Positions 1 to 6,249 of a DNA stretch of 15,703 nt are shown piece after piece. The notes under the pieces were generated by a model. It had not been told where the DNA came from, made no database searches, and was given only the letters and a program-made list of their open reading frames with translations. The DNA is from CAMBDR01 sp046597185 (GTDB taxonomy: Bacteria; Pseudomonadota; Gammaproteobacteria; Burkholderiales; Burkholderiaceae_D). Positions within the stretch are counted from its first letter, which is position 1. The number at the start of each line of letters is the position of its first letter. The translations under genes and the position numbers were made by a program. The stretch is taken from positions 1 to 15,703 of the forward strand of contig JBKJLF010000735.1 of assembly GCA_046597185.1 (NCBI GenBank), read 5' to 3'.

Positions 1-1044
1 GTTTATGATAATCGCCAAGGAAATGGCGGCGGAACTGTCGTCGTGACCGAGCCACTCGGTGTGGACACGGTCTACAATTATGCCACCGTGAATGGCCTTT
101 CGCGTATGGTGGGAATCACACGCGGCGCGCAAGGCAGCTCAACCATGACTTACGATGCCAACGGCAATATCGCCACTCATATTGATTTCAATGGTAACTT
201 AAGCCGCCACACCCATGATTTGGCGCGTAATCTGGAAATCAGCCGTACTGAAGGGTTAAGCGCACAAGGTGCGGTTACGCGCGATACGCGTACCATTGAG
301 ACCACCTGGCATTCAAGTTTTCATCTGCCCACTCAAATCCTGATCAAGGATTCACGCGGCGTGCTACTGCAACAAAGCAATATGGTTTACGACAATTTCG
401 GCCACATGACCAGCCACAGCGTTAAGGATGCCGTGCAAAATACCGCGCGCACCACCCGCTACCACTACCGCTATTCCACTACCTTGCCATGGCATGTGGA
501 AGAACTGACGGTGATTGGCCCGCGTACCGACGTGCCGGATACCACCACCATAAGCTACTGGGCTTTTGATGCTATTTGCGCAGGCAACGGTGTGGGTCAA
601 GATAAAGGTTGCCGTGGCAAGGTTAAATCAACCACCAATGTGTTGGGGCAAACTACGCAATATGAAACCTATGACGCCCATGGCCGCCCAACTGCGATCC
701 GCAACCCGAATGGTTTGTTGACCGAAATGAGCTACACTTCACGCGGCTGGATGACTTCCATGACGCAGGGCGATGAAACGACAAGCTATGAATATGATGG
801 CGTGGGCCAAGTAAAGAAAGTGACGCTACCTGACAGCGCAACACTGACTTACCAATACGACGATGCACATCGCCTGCAAAGTGTTGCCGATAACCAGGGC
901 AATAAAGTGAGCTACGTGCTGGATAACACGGGCAACCGTACCAGCGAAGTGGTAAAAGACCCTGGGGGCAATATCAAACGTCAGATTGCTCGCGTGTATG
1001 ACAAATTGAATCGTCTCACCCAAGTTACCGGAGCACAGCAATGA
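1..1044 (+). CDS. YD-repeat (RHS) protein, 5' end outside window
   Basis: The frame is open from base 1, so the gene starts upstream; an internal ATG at 43 is unlikely to be the real start. The product carries repeated YD motifs (YDANGNI, YDNFGHM, YDAHGRP, YDGVGQV, YDDAHRL), the pattern that forms the beta-barrel shell of RHS/teneurin-like secreted proteins which encapsulate a C-terminal toxin. It stops at a TGA inside an ATGA that is also the start of the next RHS frame. The last residues (RVYDKLNRLTQVTGAQQ) are an ordinary mid-repeat sequence and not a natural protein end: no RHS core and no DPxG cleavage motif are present. It therefore looks like the N-terminal part of a shell that has been split, or the remnant of a recombined RHS gene. 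RHS membership is secure; whether it is still functional is unknown. Confidence 0.85.
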   Translation, partial: VYDNRQGNGGGTVVVTEPLGVDTVYNYATVNGLSRMVGITRGAQGSSTMTYDANGNIATHIDFNGNLSRHTHDLARNLEISRTEGLSAQGAVTRDTRTIETTWHSSFHLPTQILIKDSRGVLLQQSNMVYDNFGHMTSHSVKDAVQNTARTTRYHYRYSTTLPWHVEELTVIGPRTDVPDTTTISYWAFDAICAGNGVGQDKGCRGKVKSTTNVLGQTTQYETYDAHGRPTAIRNPNGLLTEMSYTSRGWMTSMTQGDETTSYEYDGVGQVKKVTLPDSATLTYQYDDAHRLQSVADNQGNKVSYVLDNTGNRTSEVVKDPGGNIKRQIARVYDKLNRLTQVTGAQQ

Positions 1045-3350
1045 GCCAGCAATTTATTTTAAAAAGCCTCGCGCTCACGCTCGCGTGCCTGTGCGCCAAC
1101 GCGCCCATGGCGCAAACGCAAGACAGCACCTTCACCTTTGACTATGATGGGCAAAACAATCTCAAAACCATTATCGATCCGCTACGCCACAGCACAACGA
1201 TTGGCTATGACGCGTTAAACCGTCCCATTCGGTCAACTGACCCTTATGCTGGCACCACCCAAACCGTTTACGACGCACTCGATCAAATTCGCCAAATTAC
1301 CGATCCGCGCAACTTAAGCACGCGCTATGGGGTGAATAATCTGGGCGATCAGCTCAGCCTGAGCAGCCCGGATACCGGAAGCCGTAGTGCGCGGTTTGAT
1401 GAGGCGGGCAATATGACCCAAAGAACCGATGCACGAGGCGTTAGTGCCAGCTACACTTACGACGCTTTGAACCGCGTTACCCAAGTGGCTTGGGCTGGCA
1501 CGGGTAAAACATCGCTGCCTGCGGTGGCGAATCAATATATTTACGATCAGGGTGAATTTGGCATTGGTCATTTAACCAGCATCGTGGATGAATCCGGCCA
1601 AACCGATTTTAGTTACGATATTCGTGGCCGACTGCTGAGTAAAGTGCAAAACGTGGTGGCCAGCGAGCCAAAATCCTTTGCCGTGGGCTACGGCTACGGT
1701 ACAACTGGCAGCGAAACCGGGCATTTGACCAACCTTACCTATCCCAGCGGCAACCGTATCAATTTTACCTACGATGGCGCAGGGCGGGTACAAAGTGCCA
1801 CGCTGTATGGCCCCAAGCGAGTTGTGATTAATTTACTGAGCAACATCAGCTACAACGATTTTATCAATATCAACGGCTGGCAATGGGGCAATGGCAGTGT
1901 TTATGCGCGCAGTTTTGATCTGGATGGGCGCTTAACCAACTACCCGCTGGGCGATGCGAGCGCAGGTGGGCTGGCGCGAACGGTGGTGTATGACGCAGCC
2001 GGGCGCATCCGCAGCATGACGCACACGGGGACGGGCACGGGTGCGCAAGCACCGTTGCTGTTCAATCAAACTTTTACCTATGACGACCTCAATCGCCTTA
2101 CGCAATTTACCACCAGCCAGCTCAGTCAAACCTTTCGTTATGACGCCAACGGCAACCGCACAGCGGTGCAACAAGGGGCTGCCAGTTACACGCATGACAT
2201 TGATCCGAACAGCAACAGATTGCAGCGCGCCAGCGGGCCGGGTAGTGGGCGCTATTTTGATTATGATGCCGAGGGCAATATCAAGGGTGATGGCAGCTTG
2301 AGTTTTGAATTTGCCCTCAACGGGCGCATGCGTAGCGTGAGTGGACCTGTGGGCGCAACCACGTACTGGTATAACGCGCTCGGGCAGCGCGTGAAAAAAA
2401 CTGGGCAACGCGGCATTGCCGGGGAAGATAGTACTTACTATGTTTATGATAGCGAAGGGCAGATTCTGGGGGAGTACGACACCAATGGCAATGTGATTCA
2501 GGAGACCGTGTATTTGAATGGCATGCCTGTGGCGGTGCTCAAGCAGGAAGACGGCAGTACCGTGCCTTACTATGTTTATGCAGATCACATCAACACACCG
2601 CGTGTCATTACGCGTGCCAGCGACAATGTGATGGTTTGGCGTTGGGATCATGCTGATCCGTTCGGGGTTGCGGCACCGAATGAAAATCCGGCTGGCGTTG
2701 GTGGATTGGGCTATAATTTGCGCTTTCCGGGACAGGTGTTTGATGGGGAGTCGGGGTTGCACTATAACTACTTTCGGGATTATGATCCGCAGGGTGGGCG
2801 TTACTTACAAAGCGATCCTATTGGCTTAAAAGGGGGGATTAATACATACGGGTATGTGCTGGGTAATCCCGTAAGTTACGCTGATCCGCTGGGCTTGGCC
2901 CCAAATAATGCATGTTTGGCGGCTTGGACTGTCGGCGGCGCTGCATGCGGTGGCGCAATTGGGTACGGAACAGGTGGCGTCGTAGGCGGCGTTGGTGGCG
3001 GAGCAGCTTGTACGTTGGTTGCCCCCGGTGTGGGTACAGTCGGCTGCGGCGTAGCTGGCGCTTCCGGCGGTAGCACGGCGGGCGGCGTACTCGGCGGCGC
3101 TGTTGGCGGCTACATCGGCAACAAGCTTGGCAATATGGTTTGCAGCGCCGACGATAAAGAAGACAACGCTAAAAAGTGCGAACAAAAGCGCCAACTGGAA
3201 GAAGGGCTGTGTGAAGCCATTGCGTTGCAATGGGGGCGGCGCGGCGTGGCGGTATGTAAATCGTCAGCATTTCAGCGTTATAGCGAATGCTTGCGCTTTG
3301 GGCCGGGCGGCGTCAGAACACCATTACACGGCGTGGATACCCCGCTATGA
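1041..3350 (+). CDS. RHS protein with own signal peptide, RHS core and variable C-terminal tip
   Basis: The product has 769 residues. Residues 1-22 or so form a Sec-type signal peptide: a short N-region with Lys8, a hydrophobic Leu/Ala core, and possible cleavage after CANA or PMA. YD repeats then run from about residue 31 to 480. The conserved RHS core (DPFG near 537, GRYLQSDPIGL at 586-596, DPLG at 615-618) closes the shell; in the family this marks the autocleavage boundary. The tip after 619 has a long Gly-rich hydrophobic stretch (about 628-703), then a charged Cys-containing end with RYSECLR and PLHGVDTPL. The start is set by GGAG at 1030-1033, seven bases before an ATG that overlaps the previous stop. 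The following small gene also overlaps by ATGA. I infer an exported polymorphic toxin; the toxic activity of the tip cannot be read from motifs. The unusual point is a signal peptide in what should be the middle of a shell. Confidence 0.88.
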   Translation: MSQQFILKSLALTLACLCANAPMAQTQDSTFTFDYDGQNNLKTIIDPLRHSTTIGYDALNRPIRSTDPYAGTTQTVYDALDQIRQITDPRNLSTRYGVNNLGDQLSLSSPDTGSRSARFDEAGNMTQRTDARGVSASYTYDALNRVTQVAWAGTGKTSLPAVANQYIYDQGEFGIGHLTSIVDESGQTDFSYDIRGRLLSKVQNVVASEPKSFAVGYGYGTTGSETGHLTNLTYPSGNRINFTYDGAGRVQSATLYGPKRVVINLLSNISYNDFININGWQWGNGSVYARSFDLDGRLTNYPLGDASAGGLARTVVYDAAGRIRSMTHTGTGTGAQAPLLFNQTFTYDDLNRLTQFTTSQLSQTFRYDANGNRTAVQQGAASYTHDIDPNSNRLQRASGPGSGRYFDYDAEGNIKGDGSLSFEFALNGRMRSVSGPVGATTYWYNALGQRVKKTGQRGIAGEDSTYYVYDSEGQILGEYDTNGNVIQETVYLNGMPVAVLKQEDGSTVPYYVYADHINTPRVITRASDNVMVWRWDHADPFGVAAPNENPAGVGGLGYNLRFPGQVFDGESGLHYNYFRDYDPQGGRYLQSDPIGLKGGINTYGYVLGNPVSYADPLGLAPNNACLAAWTVGGAACGGAIGYGTGGVVGGVGGGAACTLVAPGVGTVGCGVAGASGGSTAGGVLGGAVGGYIGNKLGNMVCSADDKEDNAKKCEQKRQLEEGLCEAIALQWGRRGVAVCKSSAFQRYSECLRFGPGGVRTPLHGVDTPL

Positions 3351-3604
3351 ATTTCTTATCGAACACACTGATTGTCAAGTTTGATGCCGCATCGGGCAAT
3401 GTGTCAGTGTCCCACCCTGATACAAATACGTTTCCTGACCCATTCGTTACCGTGCGCCCTGAAACTATCGCGGCAATGGAATTTGATGAGGCGGCGCATT
3501 TCATAGGCACACGATTGTTGCTGTTGATGCCTGGCATGCGGGAGCATTTCCAAGCGCATTTGGCACGCTTGGCGGCGTCTGAAGATGGTGCGTTGAAGAA
3601 ATGA
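3347..3604 (+). CDS. small protein after RHS tip, putative immunity protein
   Basis: The product has 85 residues and starts MNFLSNTLIVKF. The start overlaps the RHS stop by ATGA (ATG 3347, TGA 3348-3350), so translation is coupled; in-frame sequence upstream of this ATG lies wholly inside the RHS tip. The protein is mostly acidic to neutral, has no signal peptide or membrane segment, and ends in a helical segment (about residues 45-80, with GTRLLLLMPGMREHF). Placement directly behind a polymorphic RHS tip and the short cytosolic form are those of a cognate immunity protein, known in general for RHS-CT/immunity pairs. I do not recognise the family, so the function rests on context. Confidence 0.65.
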   Translation: MNFLSNTLIVKFDAASGNVSVSHPDTNTFPDPFVTVRPETIAAMEFDEAAHFIGTRLLLLMPGMREHFQAHLARLAASEDGALKK

Positions 3605-3856
3605 AGTTCTGCCCGGCCATGTTGGCCGGGGTGGTTGCAATAAGGTGCGCTTGGGTTGGCGTTTCTTGCTGCGCTTGCCTTCCGGCTTGGCCGTGGCGTT
3701 GTGTGCTTGCTGGCTCTTGGTCAGGATGTCATCAATCAGCGCCATCATTTGGCGGCGCTCGGTGGTGGTCAGTTGGGCAATCAGCAGCATGATTTGCCCG
3801 CCAAAGTCGTCTTGGTCGCGGGTGTGGCGGTACGGGCATTGGGCGCAGAGTTGCGC
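3605..3856 (-). pseudogene. C-terminal remnant of a CxxC protein
   Basis: Read on the minus strand, the frame after the TAA at 3859-3857 begins AQLCAQCPYRHTRDQDDFGG and continues with IMLLIAQLTTTERRQMMALID and a Lys/Arg-rich tail (KRSKKRQPKRT). A CxxC pair, an amphipathic helix and a basic tail make it look like real protein and not a shadow. It has no start of its own beyond an internal ATG at 3790, and its frame runs on without a stop into the antisense of the immunity gene, so both ends appear to be lost. The upstream end lies a few bases from an unrelated recombinase fragment on the other strand. I do not recognise the family; a phage or plasmid origin is possible. Confidence 0.45.
3612..3630. 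terminator. hairpin behind RHS/immunity pair
   Basis: CCCGGCCA and TGGCCGGG form a perfect 8-bp stem with a 3-base loop, eight bases after the putative immunity stop. No T-run follows on either strand, so an intrinsic terminator is only a possibility; it may be a remnant of an older junction. Confidence 0.45.
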
Positions 3857-3860
3857 TTAC

Positions 3861-4025
3861 AGCACCGGCTTGCGCCGTGCCGAACTGGTGAATTTGAATC
3901 GGGCCGATATCGACATGGAGCACGGCACCTTGCTGGTGCGGCTTGGCAAGGGCAAAAAAGATCGCATGGTGCCGATTGGGGAACGGGCGCTGGTATGGAT
4001 CAGGCGTTATGTCTTGCGCCCCGGC
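3861..4025 (+). pseudogene. internal fragment of a tyrosine recombinase/integrase
   Basis: The frame reads STGLRRAELVNLNRADID, then LVRLGKGKKDRMVPIGERAL and WIRRYVLRPG. This matches the start of the XerC/D-type catalytic domain: TGLR holds the first catalytic Arg, and the GKGKKDR hairpin holds the catalytic Lys. The N-terminal DNA-binding domain, the HxxR and His/Trp motifs and the nucleophilic Tyr are all absent. The 5' edge falls abruptly at 3861 next to the minus-strand CxxC remnant, and similarity is lost after about 4025. The piece is dead, but it shows that an integrase-bearing element once lay here. Confidence 0.8.
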
Positions 4026-4156
4026 CCAACTGCAACAGCGTTAAAGTGCTCGCCTGTAGCGGCTCGGTCGTCCAGAGTAACGAAGCGCGCTACCGCGCGC
4101 GCCGCGCGTTGCCGTCAGTCAGAAGGTAAGGCACGAAAACGGCAACCACAACGGCA

Positions 4157-4183
4157 AAGCACGGCCAGAATCTCGCCGTGCTT
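4157..4183. repeat. 9-bp inverted repeat, terminator-like
   Basis: AAGCACGGC and GCCGTGCTT form a perfect 9-bp stem around a 9-base loop. No clear T-run follows (CTCAATCATTAG). It lies in gene-free DNA between the integrase fragment and the regulator gene and has no gene just upstream that it would terminate. Confidence 0.5.
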
Positions 4184-4208
4184 CTCAATCATTAGTTTGT
4201 GTGCTCGC

Positions 4209-4222
4209 GCTGGCGCGCCAGC
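4209..4222. repeat. perfect 14-bp palindrome
   Basis: GCTGGCGCGCCAGC is its own reverse complement, and a wider GTGCT/AGCAC pair (4201-4205, 4220-4224) surrounds it. It sits in a 230-bp stretch with several other hairpins and no gene. Its role is unknown. Confidence 0.5.
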
Positions 4223-4239
4223 ACAAGGTTTCGTTCAGT

Positions 4240-4253
4240 GGCCGCAAGCGGCC
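4240..4253. repeat. GC-rich hairpin around CGCAAGCG, copy 1
   Basis: GGCCGCAAGCGGCC folds as a 5-6-bp stem over a CAAG-centred loop. The same CGCAAGCG core returns at 4353-4366. Confidence 0.5.
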
Positions 4254-4290
4254 AAGGTGTGAAGCACAAGCCCCGCCCGCCCAAGCGGTC

Positions 4291-4335
4291 AGGGCGCGCG
4301 GGGTCGCGCTTCGCTGCTCCTTTCCCGCGCACCCT
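4291..4335. repeat. REP-like inverted repeat, copy A
   Basis: The arms AGGGCGCGCGGG (4291-4302) and CCCGCGCACCCT (4324-4335) pair at 11 of 12 positions around a 21-base loop containing CGCTTCGCTGCT (4307-4318). A second inverted repeat with nearly the same loop core lies at 5155-5189, which suggests two diverged copies of one repetitive element. Confidence 0.5.
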
Positions 4336-4352
4336 GCACGCCTTCCCGTCCG

Positions 4353-4366
4353 CCCCGCAAGCGGGG
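4353..4366. repeat. GC-rich hairpin around CGCAAGCG, copy 2
   Basis: CCCCGCAAGCGGGG is a hairpin with the same CGCAAGCG core as 4240-4253, 113 bases further on. Confidence 0.5.
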
Positions 4367-4395
4367 CTCCCCAACGACAAAACACCAACGCCAAA

Positions 4396-4434
4396 TACAC
4401 TGTTTTTAGTGTATAATGCACCTTTTTTGGTGTA
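4396..4434 (+). promoter_or_regulatory. promoter with two matching operators 21 bp apart
   Basis: A perfect -10 box TATAAT lies at 4412-4417; no good -35 is visible. Two 18-bp inverted repeats flank and overlap it: TACACT-N6-AGTGTA at 4396-4413 and TGCACC-N6-GGTGTA at 4417-4434. Both fit TRCACY-N6-RGTGTA, and their centres are 21 bp apart, two helical turns, so bound dimers would face the same side. The second covers the expected transcription start. This is the layout of an autorepressed gene; the gene behind it encodes a putative HTH protein. Confidence 0.7.
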
Positions 4435-4444
4435 TGGAGCTTGT

Positions 4445-4990
4445 ATGGCAAATGATGACTATAAAGCAGCAAAAACATTTCTGGGCATTTCAAACCATGA
4501 AATTTGGTGCGCAATACTTGGCATTTCCAAAGATGCGGATAAATCTTATAGCTGTGGTCGGCTTGCGCTACCACAAGCTGTAATCTCAAGATTGCGTTTA
4601 ATGAAAGAATACAAGCAAGAAATAGTTGACAATTTGCAAAACTCCTTAAGGGAAGTTTACGATGAAAAATGTTACTCATTAATTAAAGATGAATTAACTA
4701 ATGACATTCACGTTTGCCGCAAGGAAAACAATGCGGCTATTGTCTTTGCTAATGCTGGTAAAGATTGGTTTGGCCATCACATATATAAACTTGGCAAGCA
4801 AAACAAAGTGCTTGGCATCCTAATCTTCTACCCCAAAACTGGGCCTGTGCAAGGAAGAGTGTATACGGCTGACGAGTGTGAATGGGTCTTATGGAAAGCA
4901 GAATTCTTGCGCGAAAAAATAACGCCAGGCTATATCGAAAATTATAGAAATCCACTCAATAAAATTCTCACAGGACAAGTTTTTGAGTAA
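4445..4990 (+). CDS. putative XRE-like HTH regulator, AT-rich
   Basis: The product has 181 residues and starts MANDDYKAAKTFLG. The start is supported by GGAG at 4436-4439, five bases upstream, and by a TATAAT box giving a leader of about 20 bases. Residues about 14-50 (EIWCAILGISKDADKSYSCG, then R-x-x-L-P-Q-A-V-x-x-R-L-R-L) fit the spacing of an XRE-type helix-turn-helix of the kind found in MqsA/HigA/YdiL-like proteins. The remainder (residues 60-181) is a mixed domain I do not recognise, with W109, W147 and W150 and an IENYRNPLNK end. The DNA is clearly richer in A+T than its neighbours and ends in a gene-free stretch, so recent transfer is likely. Twin operators over the promoter suggest autorepression. 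An orphan antitoxin or phage-type regulator is possible; the HTH call is a pattern judgement. Confidence 0.6.
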   Translation: MANDDYKAAKTFLGISNHEIWCAILGISKDADKSYSCGRLALPQAVISRLRLMKEYKQEIVDNLQNSLREVYDEKCYSLIKDELTNDIHVCRKENNAAIVFANAGKDWFGHHIYKLGKQNKVLGILIFYPKTGPVQGRVYTADECEWVLWKAEFLREKITPGYIENYRNPLNKILTGQVFE

Positions 4991-5395
4991 ATTGATGATG
5001 TTGAGTAACCGGGTATATGGAAATAGTTATTAAACAGTTGAATATAAAGCAACTTATTAAGCAAAACCAACATCAGAAGCGCGTTTGGCAAGCGGCGCAA
5101 GCCTGCCTGTCGGCGCCTTGCACCGCACTTGCCAGCGTACTCTATCCTCTCGCCGTCAAGGGTTCGCTTCGCCGCTACGCGCCCTTGACCGTGCCAGCAC
5201 CAGTGGTCGCGCAACCAAAAACCGCAGCTAAAAAAAGAACGTGACCGATATCGACGTTTCGCGCGCGTGCGCGTGGCAAAATGTGCCTCTACGAATTTTT
5301 TTACTTTGTGAGGGGAAACCGCTTTCGTTCAGTCGCTGCAAACCATTGATTGCACTAGAGAAATCGGCTTCGCGGTGGGCAAAATCGCGTCAAGC
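4991..5395. other. gene-free accessory DNA
   Basis: About 400 bases hold no convincing gene. The first 80 bases are AT-rich like the preceding gene; from about 5080 the composition switches to GC-rich DNA with a REP-like inverted repeat at 5155-5189. The short open frames here have neither ribosome binding sites nor recognisable domains. TTTCGTTCAGT at 5325-5335 also occurs near 4228, inside GTTTCGTTCAGTGGCCGCAA, a weak hint of duplicated flanking DNA. Confidence 0.5.
5155..5189. repeat. REP-like inverted repeat, copy B
   Basis: GTCAAGGG (5155-5162) pairs perfectly with CCCTTGAC (5182-5189) around a 19-base loop containing CGCTTCGCCGCT (5165-5176), one base different from the loop core of the element at 4291-4335. 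Confidence 0.5.
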
Positions 5396-5455
5396 GGACG
5401 TTACTTACAATCCGATCCTATTGGCCTGGCTGGGGGCGTGAATACATACAGGTGA
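5396..5455 (+). pseudogene. displaced RHS core end
   Basis: The frame reads GRYLQSDPIGLAGGVNTYR and then TGA. It matches GRYLQSDPIGLKGGINTYG in the complete RHS gene (2796-2852) at 16 of 19 residues, and most bases are shared. Everything before and after in the RHS protein is missing. Ten bases later a small candidate immunity gene starts. This is the signature of an orphan RHS tip left by recombination through the conserved core, here with the toxin-coding part deleted. Confidence 0.85.
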
Positions 5456-5465
5456 TCAGGTTCGT

Positions 5466-5678
5466 TTGAAATTTGTACCAGATTGGTTGGTGCATGATTT
5501 GCCGGATAGCGAGAAGCGAGAAATATACGCTTTCATTGGGAATACCGCAACAATAAGCGAAATCGATAGTTATGGTTATTTCTGGATCGGATTTGGTGAA
5601 ATGCACGAGACCGCTGCGAGTGCTGAATATAGTGGGCATTCATTCTGCGTGCCACCGGCGTGTTTAGAATCTGCTTAA
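5466..5678 (+). CDS. orphan candidate immunity protein
   Basis: The product has 70 residues, read from a TTG because no upstream ATG or GTG is available before the in-frame TGA at 5439; AGG at 5458-5460 could serve as a weak ribosome binding site. The protein contains PDWLVHDLPDSEKREIY, then ISEIDSYGYFWIGFGE and YSGHSFCVPPACLES. This looks like a compact, conserved globular family with a Tyr/Phe/Trp-rich centre, in the style of small immunity proteins that follow RHS or CDI tips; I cannot name the family securely. It directly follows a truncated RHS core end, so it is probably the immunity gene of a lost toxin. The native start may have gone with the toxin, so it could also be a slightly truncated gene. 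Confidence 0.6.
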   Translation: MKFVPDWLVHDLPDSEKREIYAFIGNTATISEIDSYGYFWIGFGEMHETAASAEYSGHSFCVPPACLESA

Positions 5679-5829
5679 GCCCACAAGTTGCGACCGGGAT
5701 ACAAGTGATGGGTTGATATTGGCATAGGCAAAAAGGGCTTTATTTTTTCTTGCACGTGGCCTGTATGGGGCCATTATAGTACTACGGCACGATTCTTATC
5801 TGCCGTCCAACTATGGGGGAGCTATTTCA
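5679..5829. promoter_or_regulatory. intergenic region with a possible promoter
   Basis: TTGCAC (5750-5755) and TTATAG (5774-5779), 18 bases apart, are a plausible promoter for the gene at 5830. A small TGGCC/GGCCA inverted repeat lies between them. No other feature is visible. Confidence 0.3.
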
Positions 5830-6249
5830 ATGAAATATAATAACAGTATTTTGTTATGTTTTTTGGTATTGTTTCTGGCTTGCACAACGGCAGCCATCGT
5901 GATTCGTTTCCCATTATTTTGGTTTTTGATGCCTGACTGGTTGGGAACTGTCCTGCACCATATTTTTCATGCAATACCAACAACGCTGGGCACGCAATTT
6001 ACAATTCAATTTAATCTACAAGGTTCAACAAATATGACCCTCGGTACCCATTTACTCGCCAGTTGGCTAATCGCAAATTCGTTTCGCCTGGCGCAGCGCG
6101 AGCGGCGGCTGGTTGCCATGGTTTGGGGCTGGCGCAAAAACAATTCTTTCATTGAGGTATTTTCAACCCGTCTCGATCAGGCTTTCTTCGACATGCTCAA
6201 GCGATATGGCCTTGCCCGCCGTCAGCCCCCCGGCATTGCACCGCCTTAA
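5830..6249 (+). CDS. hypothetical membrane protein
   Basis: The product has 139 residues. GGGGGAG ends eight bases before the ATG and fixes the start. Residues about 6-26 are a strong hydrophobic segment (ILLCFLVLFLACTTAAIVI), followed by a second less hydrophobic stretch (FPLFWFLMPDWLGTVLHHIF) and a moderately hydrophobic part near 70-85 (TLGTHLLASWLIANSF). The C-terminal 50 residues are soluble and basic (RLAQRERR, RLDQAFFDMLKRYG). It is probably an inner-membrane protein with one to three segments. I do not recognise the family. Its TAA (6247-6249) overlaps the convergent fmt stop. Confidence 0.65.
   Translation: MKYNNSILLCFLVLFLACTTAAIVIRFPLFWFLMPDWLGTVLHHIFHAIPTTLGTQFTIQFNLQGSTNMTLGTHLLASWLIANSFRLAQRERRLVAMVWGWRKNNSFIEVFSTRLDQAFFDMLKRYGLARRQPPGIAPP

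Noticed and set aside
1932..2762. Long minus-strand open frame of 276 codons
   Set aside because: It lies wholly antisense to clear RHS coding sequence, is rich in His/Arg/Ile as expected of a shadow, and has no domain.
2826..3230. Minus-strand frame of 134 codons rich in Ala and Cys
   Set aside because: It is a shadow of the Gly-rich RHS tip; its composition simply mirrors the opposite strand.
4030..4130. tRNA-like GC-rich stretch next to the integrase fragment
   Set aside because: No cloverleaf, T-loop consensus or anticodon arm could be laid out; no tRNA or rRNA gene was seen anywhere in the window.
4240..4366. Integron attC sites or a CRISPR array from the repeated hairpins
   Set aside because: There is no attC core consensus, no integron integrase, and no regular repeat-spacer spacing.
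4199..4444. Upstream extension of the regulator gene frame
   Set aside because: It runs through the hairpin cluster, promoter and operators; the GGAG and ATG at 4445 are far better supported.
5017..5244. Plus-strand frame of 75 codons
   Set aside because: It crosses the switch from AT-rich to GC-rich DNA and the REP-like repeat, has no ribosome binding site and resembles no protein.
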